This document shows positions 12,141 to 24,325 of a DNA stretch of 64,000 bases, in pieces. This DNA comes from Aphelocoma coerulescens (Eukaryota > Chordata > Aves > Passeriformes > Corvidae). A program made the position numbers and the translations under genes. The stretch is taken from contig NW_027184085.1 in the NCBI RefSeq assembly GCF_041296385.1, positions 52,233,109 through 52,297,108 of the forward strand, in the 5' to 3' direction. The stretch's first letter is position 1. Each line of letters begins with the position of its first letter. Under the pieces are notes generated by a model. That model searched no databases. It was not told the DNA's origin and was given only the letters and a program-made list of their open reading frames with translations.

Positions 12141-12856
12141 TACTACTATGGTCTTTTTCACTTAGTGCAAGACTGAAGTCGGCTCCTGAACAAAGTTAAT
12201 TATTTAACCTTGCTTATAAAATGTCAGTGTATTCACTTGAGTAAGAGACTCCTGAGTACAAGTTCATGTTTATGGCTTTCAAATTTAAATCTTTGAATGG
12301 GCTTATTGGAAAAATATAATGTCATATTCTGTGTAACATGGTACTAATCCTATTATGCTTAGAAAATTTACGCTCATTGAGAATGGTACTCAGAAGTTGG
12401 GATCTGTTTCAAGAAAAGTTTTAGACACAAAGAAGCGCCAATAGAATATTTACATCAAAATTTCCTAATTATAAAATTTCCCTGTTTCTTTTCTTTCTTG
12501 CCTGTCTTCTTATTATGGGTTCATTGGAAATGCAGCATCATTATTTTTTCACAGTCCCCAAAGTAAAATGTACCTGGTGGCTTCTTTGATTGGTCAAACT
12601 ATAAAGCAGAAGACCTGATGTCTTCTGATACAGGTGCTTTAGTGTCTAGAAGTACGTGAGATACATATTGCATTTTAGATGTATTTTATATGTTCATTAT
12701 ATAAAGGGAAAAGCACAGATTTGATTCAAAAGCTGTATAGAAGAGGGTGCACTAACTGAAATTTCAGTCCACTTTAATTTCCAAAGAGAAGAAGGAGTAA
12801 CGGAGATTGAAGGTCAGAAAAAGGCACACAGAGAAAGGAGAATGACCCTGCTTTCT
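12141..12856. other. Unique AT-rich DNA
   Basis: No feature recognised. Confidence 0.5.
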
Positions 12857-12955
12857 AAAAAAAAAAAAAAAAAAAAAACAGAAACAAAAAAAAACAAACA
12901 AAAAATTTAAAAAAAGAGAAAAAAGTATACATTTTTAAATATATAATTAAGAATG
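12857..12955 (+). repeat. A-rich low-complexity block
   Basis: It opens with a 22-base A run at 12857-12878, then ACAAAA-type repeats and AT-rich sequence. It could be the tail of an old retroposon, but nothing upstream is recognisable. Confidence 0.8.
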
Positions 12956-14761
12956 TACATTTAAAGAGATAAGAAACATAGTAACTTTAGAGTTAAGGGA
13001 TAAGCTTAGGAACACACTGTTTTGGACATGAGTTAGTAGCTGACACAAGAGTGGTGAAGACCAGACTGACAACCCTAAGTTGATCTGGTGGTTCTTATTA
13101 GGGTATTATTTCATAATTTCCATGGGAAATAAAAAAAGCGGGCATTGAAATCATAACTGAACTGCACAACACAAGGGAATAGAAGCTGTAGCACACAAAA
13201 CAGACTTTTCACAGTAGATATCATGGAGAAAATTGCCTGCTGGCCCGTCAGCTCACCCTGAAAAACTTCGTAGACCATCTATGGAACATTTTTATTATTT
13301 CCAGCTGTAACTAAGCTGTGATAGTCCCTGAAAGTTTTCAGAAAGGCTTTTGTGAAATTCTATACCTACACATATCCTTCATTTCATGACCTCCACAGTC
13401 TTACTTGGCCTGAAATACTCTGGAGACAAGAGAGGCAAGAAGGACAAAAACTGAAACAATATAGGATTTAAGGGCAAAAATCACTGCTCCTTGGTTCTGC
13501 AAATGGCTCTGAAGCATATAATTTAAGGTACACACAAGAGTCTGCTTATCAGAATCAGCAACAGGACAAGAATATCCATACTTAGATTCGCAATGTTGCT
13601 ACTAATCTCATTTCCTCTCTCCTCTGCCTAAATGCTGTCTTGAATCCTTTTTTCCTACTATTGCACAAAGTCCTCCCACCTGAAAATAAAAAGGCCAACA
13701 CCGAGTTACACTAAATTCAGCAATCTGTCTGATGATTATAATGTAAGAATAGGAAGAACAAAACCCTAAATCTCAGATTCCATTTAGTCTCTATGATTAG
13801 GATCTTGAGTCAGAGGTGTATGGTTGTGTTTAGTAGCCCCTCAGGTATTTTTCTTTCTTGAATTTGTTCAATGGCTTTGAGAACAACTGTTAAATTCTGG
13901 CAAACATCAAATCTCACAATGAACATTTTACAGCTCGTCTACTTAGAATGTGAAGGAATACTGTTGTAACTGCTGGACTCTGCCTAGCAGGCTGCTGCTG
14001 CCTGACAGCTCAGTGAGGGTTTCCTAGGGCCATGTGATCGGTCTCATCCCAGAGTCCATTTCAGACAGCCCTGCAATCTGGCTCTGGCAGCCAGCAGCAT
14101 TACAACACAGTGGTGGAAAAGAAGGTAGAGAAGGGTCTCTCATGAGGGTTTGAGTTGGCTTTAATCACATCTCCCCGTGATATTCAGAGGTAGAGAGACA
14201 ACATGGTCCAAGTGTGGGGTGGTTTTGTCAGGGGCCCAAAGGCAGTCCCTGGGCAAGGTTGGGGTACAGGAGCCAATAGTGAGAAACCGAGGGAGTGGCC
14301 AAGGCTAGGGAGGGAACAGGGGGAACATACAGAATCAGGGGGTCAACAGGCCACCACAGAATACCATCTTTTGTGGATTAAATCTTCAGTCTGACGGTTA
14401 CAGTTTATACCCAGTGTTTCTTGTATTATAGGAAGAAGTAGATAACATGTGTCTGTTTATTCTTCACTGTATTCATGATTTAAAAACGTTTAAAATAACC
14501 TTCTCCCCACACACATAACCACAACTGAAATCACAAGGTTTCATCATTCCCCTTCTGGAATCTGTGCCATATAAATGACTACTCTTTTATTTTCTCAGTG
14601 TGCTTTGGAAATAATACCAGAACTGATCCTATCTTAGAGATGTAGGTAGAGTATATGGTTTGAATTCTTTTACTAAAATATTTAGTATTCTATTTTCTTT
14701 AAATGGCACTAGAGGTTTTCATAAATCTATATGTCATTTCTCAAAGATTCCAATTCTATGT
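12956..14761. other. Unique DNA with an unclassified GC-richer patch
   Basis: No gene recognised. Bases about 13970-14400 are richer in G and C (for example AGGGAGGGAACAGGGGGAAC) than the flanks. They may be an old unclassified repeat, because short GC-rich islands elsewhere in this window are LTRs. I could not match it to a family. Confidence 0.45.
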
Positions 14762-15150
14762 TGTCTTGGGGTGAGTTTATGATGTGTATCCCCTATCACC
14801 GCTCTATGCCCAGATGGGGTTCCTGTGCCTTTCTGTCTTTAAAACTGGGTGCGAGAGAATGAAAAAAAAAGGCCAGACGAACTTTTCAAAGCAGTTTGTG
14901 CTCCAAGGTCACATTATTCCTCTGTGTGCTTCTACGGCAGCAAGAGTAGAGGAAGCACCCTCTCTTGCTTTTCAGCCAGCTTTTGGCTCTGTTTCTCCAG
15001 AGGGAGACAGAGAGTTAAACTTTTTTTTTTTCCCTGGGACTTCGGCTACTTCTTCTCTTCTGGAACTGTTCAGAACACAAGAACTTGCTGGGAGAGTTTT
15101 CCACTGAGACCTGGAGAGGGCCCATGCCAACCCAGCTCCGAAGAGGGGGG

Positions 15151-15173
15151 AGAGAGAGAGAGAGAGAGAGAGG
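15151..15173 (+). repeat. (AG)n microsatellite within the solo LTR
   Basis: A pure AG run of about 11 units preceded by six G. It is likely a post-insertion expansion, or a family trait of the LTR. Confidence 0.9.
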
Positions 15174-15278
15174 GACCACACCCAAAGAGAGGACTCTGAG
15201 AATTTACCAGGGTTTCTCCACAGTGAGAGGTTTTATTATTTAGCATTATTCTTTTCCCATCGTGCATTGTGTCTGTCA

Positions 15279-15284
15279 AATAAA
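15279..15284 (+). promoter_or_regulatory. LTR polyadenylation signal AATAAA
   Basis: Canonical AATAAA in the 14762-15413 LTR, about 130 bp from its 3' end. It could still supply a 3' end to any sense transcript crossing the locus. Confidence 0.6.
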
Positions 15285-15418
15285 TAGGTTTTTTTCCTTT
15301 CACTTTGAGGAAAACTCTTTTCGAACTTGGTGGGGAAGGGATGGCTGTAACCTGCCTTTTATCAGAGGATGTTCATTTCGGATGTTCCTCTGAATTTGTT
15401 TCAAACCAGGACATATGT

Positions 15419-17699
15419 AGAAAAGTCAAGGTTTCTCACCCATCACCACCCCAGAAAGGTAGGGCTGTGTTCTGCTTGTATGTAAGTGACATCACTCATC
15501 TCTGCACTGAATGTCATTACCTGCCTGTTACCTAATTGTTTAGTGGCAATCTTCTTCAACTGTTCACAGTTAGGCCATGTGCTTACCAACCAAAATAGCT
15601 CAAAAAACTTTGTCTGCTCTTGTTTATTCTGCCTTTATTTTGATCTGCATTTCTTAAGCATATTTTAATTCTGAAAAATACCACTTCAATTAATTCCTTT
15701 AAATTGATAGCATTCACCACTTACTACTGGTAGCAAAACACTTTAAATTAGAACAGCTCAACAGAAGTGAACTGCCTAGGCACCCAGGAACTACTCTGCC
15801 AATGATTTGTTTTCCTAGCTGAATTAATTGACCTTTATCTTTCAAGAGATGGATTCTTGATCTCTTTGAAAGTCAGACCCTAACTAATTCCATTTTAAAC
15901 ACTTAAAAATGAAAATTAAAGCATGCAAAATTAAATTAATGTAGAAAATTTTGCATAATTATGTGCTTGAGATATCAAAGCAGATCAGTAACAGAGTCAA
16001 GAACAAAGCACTGGCCTCCTGAAGCCAGGAGCACTGGCATCACATGGTAGCTGCCAACATTCCTGACCAGACCTTCCACTTGGGAAAAACAGCCAATAAA
16101 GCAAGTCCTTCCATTAGGCAGAGAAATTCCTCTTACTTCAAAGCATGTAATCATAACAACCCCACCTGTCAAAAACTTCATGATTATCACCATTACATAC
16201 AATTCCATACCACAGAAAGGAATGGAAAAGCAGCATTCATCTGCCTGCCTGGCACAGGACTGGCAGAGGACATGTGACCTTTTGGCCCAAACTCTGCTCC
16301 AGGACTGAAGAACAGGGGAAAAGTCATTATGGATAGCATGGGCTATGAGTGCCTTTAGATTCTGATTAAAATCTTAGAAACATTCAGAGAAAAGGGAACC
16401 TTTGCTGCCTTGACTTGATCATGAAGTAGTTTGCAAGAGTACAGAGAGATCCAAGCAAAATTCTGGTTCCATAAATGCATTACAAAAAAAATACAGAAAA
16501 ATTGTATTGAGTATACTGAAAAAATAATAAAATTGACCATTTTTACAAAAATTAAGGCACCTTATCTTTTATTGGTATAATTTTAAATTGACCAGAATGG
16601 AACAGTGAAAATGGAATGCTGTAGGAGCTGTCAGCTACACAATGTTATAATGGGCACCATGCAGAAAAAATAGAGGGCTGGGACTGTTCTTAGCAGTACA
16701 ATGATTTGATTCCTTAACACTATTAGAATGCTACATAATCAGATATTGGATACTCTCCCCTAAATTCTACTCTAATATTTTGTACTGCTGATGTGAAACA
16801 AATCCTCCTGGTGTAATCTGGAGCAGAATCAGACTCCATCTTCATTACAGCAATGCTTTGACAGTCCATATTATTTTGCCTTCACTGAGTAATAAATGCT
16901 AAAAATCGAACAGCAATTTTTTTAAATTAAACCCTCCTTTATGGTGTGTACCACTCAGGTGGAGAAATGTTTGTTCAGGTTTTCTTTCTCAGTATCATCA
17001 GGGACCGCCAAACAGGAGACACAATATCCATGGAATTGTAGACTTTGCACTAGTGGCCCATAAATACAATTGGCACGGTAGAGTGAAACTGCAACTTTTT
17101 CCAATTTGTGTTTTGGTGAACTATTCAGAATATTGATATGAAGGGAATGAAAGGCCTTCAGAATGTCTGATTCCTAGGGTCAACTCAGGATCTGTGTTGT
17201 TCAATTTCAAAGGGGTCCTGTCAGGTTCCCTGTACTGAGAAAAATATCTGGGGTAAATCTCCTAGGAGATGCCTATGCAGTGTAGTGAGATAGTCTTTCT
17301 GCCGGCTTTGACAATAGACTAGATGAGTACAGGGAAGAAAAATACTTAAAGGAGAAATTTTCTTTTCATTTTCTGAAGCACGGGGGGCAATTTCAATCCA
17401 AGTATGCACTAGTAATAGTAATCATCATTTTTTCTTATTAAAATGTTAAGTGCTTAAGAACTTTTTATTCAATATTGACAAAATATGATCCCAAAAAAAC
17501 AATTTAGCACAAAGTTCATCTGCAATGTTCACAGTCCAATTATTTTGGACATTGTGCCATTTCCTGAACAATTGAGTTATTTCATTCAATAATAACCTTT
17601 CAAGCATGGTAACTACTTTTTATTGTGTTGCATCAGAGAAGTGGTGATCTGATGAGGCAGTGATTTCCCAGCTGAAAAACTTGATAGCTCAGCCTTGGT
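15419..17699. other. Unique AT-rich DNA
   Basis: No gene recognised. The antisense of about 15970-16045 resembles the core of an old MIR-type SINE (TCAGGAGGCCAGTGCTTTG... then GACTCTGTTACTGATCTGCT), but the match is weak and made by eye. Confidence 0.4.
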
Positions 17700-19290
17700 G
17701 TGATACGCCATAATGTGCATTGGAAGGATCATTATAGTTTATCATGCCAATGGAACTGATACTGATCTGTTCTACACCAGCTGCATGGGGTTACTGTCAG
17801 TGCTTTCCTATAAGCACATCCAGACCCTGTGGATGGAGATTTCCTCTTGCACAGGTCAGCTGATTCACGCAAAGGTGATATCATGTGCTAACTTCAGGAT
17901 GCCTACTCTACCTCTTCCTCCAGATTATTAATAAGCATGAAAAGTCCCATAATGGATGCCAAGAACCTCTACTTGTGACATTTCTTCAAGCAGAATATAA
18001 AAAATTAACCACTATCCTTGAGTCTGATGATCTGGACAGTTTTTTCAGTCCTCCAGAAGTGACTATAAGGATGCTGTGTGAAATCAATCCTTCCAAAGTC
18101 AAGGCAGGGAACATCCATGGATCTAGTAATCTTACCATGAAAGTAAGTAAGGTTGGTCAGATTGCCAGTCACCAACATTCGCTTCTTCATATGCCCAGAA
18201 AGAACTTCAAAGGGCATTTGCACCATGATTTTTGGCAGGAACAATTAGAGAACTCTGTAGTAATGTGACTGCTACAGAATTCTGTAATTGTTCACCTTGA
18301 GATTCTCAAATATATTGCAGTATTTGACTTTCTGGGCTGACTGGACACTTTCTCTGGCCTCTATGATTCCTCATAGAGACTTTTTACAAGCTCTTTCAGA
18401 ACTTTGCTTGCATCTTTTCTGGTCTCAAGGACCTGTAAATGTAGAAATTTCTCAAGACATACATTATTCAAATCTTCCTACTCTGAGTACTTTCTTTCCT
18501 TCTTAAAAGCCTTCTAGGTGCAAAGGTTTGTGAGACACTCAGAAAGACTCAAAGAACCAAAATACCGGTTTTCTCCCTCTTATCTGCATTTACTGTCATT
18601 ACATCACCTACATATTTAGCAAATACACATGTTTCTTATCCTTTAACAGTTAACAACAGAAGCCCTTCATGTTGCTCTTGATGTCTGTTACCAGTTCTGG
18701 CTGTAGTTGAGTTTAACACCATTCATGCATGCCCAGACAACGTTTGTAAATTCCTTTTGGTCTGTTCCTGCTTCAGCATCCTGCATGACTTTTTTTTTGC
18801 ATTGCAGTTGTGACAGAAATTCTGTGTTTCGTCAAAATGGTTTCCTGATAGGTCACTCACTTTCATGAGGATAAGATGGGCTGTTATGATTGTAAGAAGT
18901 TGTCCTTCTTGATCTGACAGCTCCCTTGAGCTCTTTTACAACATGAAGTGTCTGCTCCCTTCAAGTCGAGGGTCTGTACTCTGTTAATATCTTTCCTCAT
19001 TCTCCTCAGGATTTTGAATTCATGTTTCATAGCCAATATGGTGCCATTGTGCCATTAGCTAATAAGGTTTATTCCATTCCTAAGTAGTAGATCCAAAACC
19101 ATGTCAGTCCAGCTGGATCATCTCATTTATTGTTAAGGAGCTCTCCCTCTCCCTGACATCCTCCTCGAGCTCCTGGACTGCTTTTGGTCTATGACTCCAG
19201 GAAATTTCAGGAACATGAAATTTTCCCACGAGGTCCAGTCCTCATCAAATACCAAGAAGGAGATCTAGTCCAATTCTGCACTGTAATTAC
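17700..19290 (-). mobile_element. Ancient CR1-family LINE, ORF2 remnant (endonuclease end to reverse transcriptase core)
   Basis: Read on the minus strand from 19290 down, pieces of CR1 ORF2 appear in the right order but in different frames. The end of the apurinic endonuclease is near 19110 (DMVLDLLLRNGINLIS, compare CR1 DALLDLLLTNKEEL). The linker is near 18950-19030 (EFKILRRMRK..., then TLDLKGADT, compare EFKILRG...TTLDFRRAD). Near 18680 is DIKSNMKGF (compare DVKDNKKGF). Near 17870-17970 the reverse transcriptase reads VTSRGSW..., LIINNLEEEVE and LAHDIT, where CR1 has VTSGVPQGS, FINDLDEGIE and FADDT. The catalytic Asp-Asp pair has become His-Asp, and many stops and shifts interrupt the frames, so it is a fossil. 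The copy spans about 1.6 kb and lacks a recognisable 3' tail. Confidence 0.8.
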
Positions 19291-22200
19291 TCTGTGATGC
19301 TTATCAGTCAAAGTTTACAGAATTTTAACATAAAAATCAGTGACTTCAAGATTAATTTTTCTTCAGTGCTTAGATTACCAACTGGAGTCCATTTTTCAAG
19401 GGAACATGAGTGTGCCATGACACCTGTGCTGACATATTCATGAAGCAATTGACATATATAATTGCCTCAAATATATGAAATAAGTAACAGTCTGTATTTG
19501 CACAATGATGCAACTCCTTCTGTAGAGAGATATGATGGCCCCCTTGATACAGCTACAGAAATCAGTATGATCAAGTCTCATAAATGTCAAGGAATAACAC
19601 TGACTGGAAAACACTAGTCATGCCTGCTTCCATCACACTGAGGACAGTTGGGAAGGACAGTTGCATTGTCATTCTAGTTACCATGCTGTTTTTCAGCGCA
19701 GTTGGTAATGTACTGTTCTGGCTGGACCCATCACAAAGATTGCCTCTCTCCTACACCACTACTTTATTTGTATCAGTAGTATGAACTCCTGCTCTGTTCT
19801 AATCAAATATTTTAGTGTCTTCTAAATATATGCTGCTACTGAGATCTTAACTCATGAAGAAAAATTTTGTATTGTTACTGTTTTAGAACATAAATGTTTG
19901 ACTGTGCAGGAGAATAACTAGTATAAACAGGTGCTAGATATTTTTATTAACAAATAAGGTCTGTGTATGGCATGTCAGCGAAGATGTTATGGGACTCTAT
20001 CTAAACCCGTCTCATAAATTGGACATAAGGGCCAGAATACCAGCAAGGGACATGGTGCAGCAGTGCAATTGTACAGTAGTTTTTTACTTTCTTATTAAGA
20101 AGTTTGACATTTAAGAAAAAAAATGGAGGTAAAAACAAGTTAAAATTTTATTTCATCCTTCTTTTTGTTCACCTCTGTTCACATTTTTAATTGCTCTTTA
20201 GTTTCAGATGTGCTTTAAAAGAAATTTCACTATTTATAATACTAAACAAAGATCAGTAAAAGTACCTCTTTCAATCTTCTTAGACTACTTGATTATTAAT
20301 AATTGGCTTCAGAATATCAAAATAATTTTTAATAGTGTTGCATTCCTATGAATTGAATTTTGAACACTCTTCTTATGAAGTTAGATGCTGAGATCAAGAC
20401 TAGTTCTGTTATAATCTTCTATGCAAATTACAGTTCATTTCAATAGGGAAATGAGGTTGACGCAGGTGGGAGTCATTGACAGTGGTGCCTCTTGAATATC
20501 AGACAAAATTAGATAAAAATTTGGCCAGATGGCCTCCCAATAAAGGCCCATAGCAGAAAATGGTAAGTGTGGAACTGAGACACTTTAGGCAATCATCTAA
20601 ACATTTGTCTGTTATGCCAAATTCTCCTATACATCTCATGCATAAGAGTTCTACCTTTCCTTGGGCACATCTACTCAAACATCTCTCATTGTCAAAATAT
20701 TACTATCTCCAAACTCTTAATCAGCTTTTGTCATCCAGGAAAAATAGTGTAGCTAATGGAGGGTAAATACTGTCTTGCTGAAAATCCATTTTGCTCTCCC
20801 TAGTTGTCAAATACTATAATCTGACTTCTCCCAACAATGAACGTGAAGGAGGTCTCACTGCCAGTGTCACTGCTCTGCAATCTGATAGGGAGAACTTTTT
20901 CAGGTGTTTTGCTGTCTGGTTAAGTTCTTCGCAAGAATAAATAGACTTCTGCTGGAGGGCTTTTTTTTTTTTGGTCATTTCCTTTATACAAGGTGGAATA
21001 TCTTTCTTTTTTTGTGGACAGATCCTTAATTTGCCAGTAACATTTCCTCCAAGATATGCAGCTCACAAATATAAGTTCAAATATCACTCAAGACTCTATT
21101 ATCAGGCAACGCAATGCAATGAAAAAATTCACAGCTTTTAAATAAGCCTTCTACACAAATCCTAAGTCCCCTCTGTCCCTGTGGCCGGTTCCCTGATCCT
21201 TAAGCTTCTTTTTCCTCTGATCTTGAATGCCTAATTTGGGACTCAGTATGGGAAGTTGCATATTACCGCTGAGAAAATTATATTGTATTTGCCTGTGAAC
21301 AAAATATCTTGGGTTTTAGATGGTTCTGGTTAAATATTTGGGCCATGAAATTATAAAGAGGAAATTATGTGGATATCTTCCTAGTAACTGTCAGAGTCAT
21401 TTTATAGCACGAACTACTGACACCTCCACTGGTTTATATCTAGATGGGTATGGCTCTATGAAGACATAAAATGAGGAGCATTTTCTTGACCAGGCACCAG
21501 ATATATGCATTGTGCTACTTCTTTTGCTTTGGAAATCAGCTGCAATACCAAATGGCATTTAAATCCAGCCATTGCCAATACAAGTCCCTAACTCAATGGC
21601 TGAAACTTTTGCAGATTTAATCTTTAATCTGGAAGTGTGTCAGTACTTCACATTCTGAACTGCATACATTTGTAGCAGGATAAATTAGTCAATGGCAGAG
21701 CAAAGGTAAATTTAGTACTTACTGTAACTAAGTCAAAATTCCAGTTTTACTGAATCACATCATGGTCTACAGTCACCAAACCCATGCTCTCTAATGGAAT
21801 TTTAATTGACAGCCCTGTAATAAAGCACTGCTACTTCCAGCAACAGGCCATAACGTTTGCAGCAAATTTGAAAGGCCTGAGAAAGGACACATCTTGGGCT
21901 TACTCTGCCTGTAATTTTCTTGACCTATAGTCAGCTTTGTTTTTATTTGGTTTAGCTGTGACAGGAAACTAGTTAGTGAACCTGGTGTCTCTGGCTGATT
22001 TGTTTTACTTTTGTGTATCTTTGGGTGGTACAACTGTATTTTTACATCGATAGAAGTAACAAAAGGTGGATCTGTGAAGAATTAGATATTTATAACCCTA
22101 ATTTAAACCATGCAGTGCAGAAAAATTCCTGATGACATTTTAATTAGATTGTTATGATTTCACTTACACTATGGACAAATTCTTGGCTACATGCATAAAT

Positions 22201-22697
22201 ATTTACAGATATATATGGCATTCTTCCACTCTGTCTGAACTTAACAGTTGCAGCAAACACAGAAAGTGGACCAGGGATATTAATTTTCATTCTGTTATTT
22301 TATTTTCAAAACCATGTTTGTCATTGTTTAGCAGAAGGGATTCTAATTCAGATAATTAACACATTTTTGTTTGAAGCATTTTGAAAAAAAAAAAAAAGTC
22401 ACAGAAAAAATATTCCAAATAGATCATTGTAAATGATACATTATTCTCAAGCGGTTCAAAGATCACTAGCTGTGCAATGGCACTATATTATATCTTTGTC
22501 TGGGTCTTTATGACAATTACTCAAAGTTAATATCTTCATCTCAAAACCTGAGCCACAACTGGAAGCCAAATTAGGCTGAAGGATAGCTTGCCAGTGTCTC
22601 AAGGTATATATTACTCTGAACTTACTATCAAAATCACCTTTATCATTTTAATCTACATAACATTTTCTACTATATTTCAAGCAGGTTATTATTCCTG
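19291..22697. other. Unique AT-rich DNA
   Basis: No exon or repeat recognised. The beginning could contain further decayed CR1 endonuclease sequence. A T-run (12 bases) lies near 20961 and a 14-base A-run near 22385. Confidence 0.45.
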
Positions 22698-22826
22698 AGT
22701 TTGTGTTGGAAGCCGCGCAGGATGAGGAGCCCGGATCCCCGGCGGGGGGGCGGGGGGAGCGAGAAAACAGAAGCCCAACCAATATGGTTGATAAATGAAC
22801 TCCATTTTATTAGCAGTCTAAAGGCA

Positions 22827-22834
22827 CTTATATA
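22827..22834 (-). promoter_or_regulatory. LTR TATA box
   Basis: CTTATATA on the plus strand reads TATATAAG on the minus strand. It lies upstream of the AATAAAA signal in the antisense LTR, which is the usual order for a U3 core promoter and R region. Confidence 0.6.
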
Positions 22835-22959
22835 GTATACCAGCTTGTTAGCTCCTAAGTGGCTTAAAGCTTATCAAGACATATTTCTAATTTTACATAA
22901 TTGGACTACATTGGCAGTTTTCCACAGTCTTGTTATGATCAAAAGAATTTTGTGCTCAC

Positions 22960-22985
22960 CCCCCTCGCCCCCCCCCCCCCCCCCG
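22960..22985 (+). repeat. C-rich homopolymer in LTR
   Basis: Six C, TCG, then about 17 C. On the minus strand this is a G-run able to form a quadruplex. Its length may be uncertain in the assembly. Confidence 0.85.
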
Positions 22986-23161
22986 GATATCACACCTGCA
23001 AGTTCTTTACTCCCTGAATTTTCTCAGGCCAAAACTGTTTACTTTCACACAGGGACTTTCCCATGGAAAATGTCTCACACACACAGGCCCAAAAACCTCC
23101 AGCCCAATTGCTTGCACAGTTCTTTTATTGATCCCAATAATTCTATTCCCCAACAAGTGTG

Positions 23162-24058
23162 ATATGCATATTTTTATGTAGTCTATTGAGATATTCTTTT
23201 GCTTCTTTTTTTAATGAAGAGTCCATGGTTTTGAACAAAACAGGAAAAAATATCTCTAGCCAAATATATTGAGATCTTTCTCAGGCTGCCAAAGCAGGAC
23301 CTGAACATCTCCACATAGAGTAAATATTTAGCTCTGACTTTACACTAATCTGAAATTTCCCAACACTACCATGGATTATAAAAAAAAATATTCTCTTTTC
23401 ATTTTATAAAGCTGGAAACAAACCCATATGTTAATTATTCAAGGAATTCTCTCGCCTCATAAGCAGAAAAAAGGATCAATACAGTGGACTACAGATTCCT
23501 CACAGTTACCAAAAAATTTAACCTTATAAAAAAGTTCCTCTTTCCCTAAATTAAGTGGTGAGAACAACAGCATCTTTTAAACAACCTCTTTTTCTCCTCT
23601 GCCCTCCTCCCTTCTGTCTGGAAAGTTAACTTTGAAACAAGCAATTATGAAAGGAGCTTTATATCCTAAAGAAAACAGCTGGGAAACTCTTTCATTATTT
23701 TTTGAAGACTCTTTTAAAGGTGGTTTTACTCTGATCATAAGTGTCCATTTTCAAAGCTTCTCCAATCCTGCACAAGAAGAACTGAGAACTGTACTCTGAT
23801 ATTAAGCTACAGTATTTTTCCAACAGCATTTGGATCTTCAGTGTCAATACATGAACTTGAGTGGAGCAATTATTGTAGTTCCAGCAATTCCTAAGTGATG
23901 CTTTTAACAAACTTTTGCCTGAGAACTTTGATATGAAACTATTTATATTTGAATATCTGTAAAGAAAACAGTTTTTTATGTATTACATGCATTAGGAGTT
24001 TCAGGAAGCTCTCACAAAACTGTCTATGGTCTTTAGGTTTAATGTAGTATCATAACAT
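23162..24058. other. Unique AT-rich DNA
   Basis: No feature recognised. Open frames are short. Confidence 0.5.
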
Positions 24059-24325
24059 ATCTATAGATGATACAGATATAGATAGAGATATAGGTATAGA
24101 TATATAGATATAGATATAGATATAGGTATAGATATAGATGATATAGAGATATAGATATAGATGATATAGATAGATATAGATATAGATATAGATATAGATA
24201 TAGATATAGATATAGATATAGATTAGATATAGATATACATATACATATACATATAGATAGATAGATATAGATAGATATATAGACATAGATATAGACATAG
24301 ATACATATAGATACAGATATAGAAA
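24059..24325 (+). repeat. Complex (GATATA)n / (GATA)n microsatellite
   Basis: About 267 bp of GATATA units mixed with GATA, GATGATATA, CATATA and GACATA variants. The purest block is about 24171-24222, with CATATA units at 24236-24252. The mosaic of interruptions shows an old array with repeated slippage. The 82-codon minus-strand frame rich in Tyr and Ile is a translation of the repeat, not a gene. Confidence 0.95.

Larger units (their letters stand above)
14762..15413 (+). mobile_element. Solo LTR, 652 bp (likely class III ERV)
   Basis: The element begins TGTCTTGG and ends CCAGGACA, imperfect inverted termini matching at 7 of 8 positions with the canonical TG...CA ends. It is bounded by identical TATGT duplications, so both edges are exact. 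An AATAAA signal lies at 15279-15284, followed by a T-rich stretch, giving plus-strand polarity with about 130 bp downstream in R/U5. An (AG)n run sits at 15151-15173. No internal retroviral sequence flanks it, so LTR-LTR recombination probably removed the provirus. Overlapping frames of 107 and 116 codons inside it are not retroviral genes. Intact boundaries suggest moderate age. Confidence 0.9.
14757..15418. repeat. 5-bp target-site duplication TATGT
   Basis: TATGT at 14757-14761 and again at 15414-15418 immediately flanks the solo LTR. The copies are identical. A 5-bp duplication is typical of class III (ERVL-type) integrases and also some class I elements. Confidence 0.85.
22704..23155 (-). 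mobile_element. Solo LTR, 452 bp, antisense (likely class II ERV)
   Basis: On the plus strand it begins TGTTGGAAGCC and ends CCCCAACA, inverted termini with TG...CA ends, set between near-identical 6-bp duplications. The reverse complement has a TATATAAG box (plus-strand 22827-22834) followed 16-22 bp later by AATAAAA (plus-strand 22805-22811), giving minus-strand polarity. The end corresponding to U5 (22720-22762) is very G-rich, with several runs of six or seven G. A C-rich stretch (22960-22985) including a run of about 17 C sits in U3. The open frame of 105 codons across it is not a retroviral gene. No internal sequence remains. Confidence 0.88.
22698..23161. repeat. 6-bp target-site duplication, AGTTTG / AGTGTG
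   Basis: AGTTTG at 22698-22703 and AGTGTG at 23156-23161 flank the LTR directly and match at five of six positions. Six base pairs is typical of class II (ERVK, alpha- or betaretrovirus-like) integration. Confidence 0.75.

Noticed and set aside
14784..15199. Open frames of 107 and 116 codons
   Set aside because: Entirely inside the solo LTR, with no retroviral protein resemblance.
14757..15418. Full provirus around the LTR
   Set aside because: The same target duplication brackets a single LTR and no gag, pol or env sequence lies inside, so it is a solo LTR.
15970..16045. Possible MIR-type SINE core on the minus strand
   Set aside because: By-eye similarity is short and gapped. It is left as a note only, since a profile search would be required.
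24050..24298. 82-codon Tyr/Ile-rich frame
   Set aside because: Direct translation of the GATATA microsatellite.
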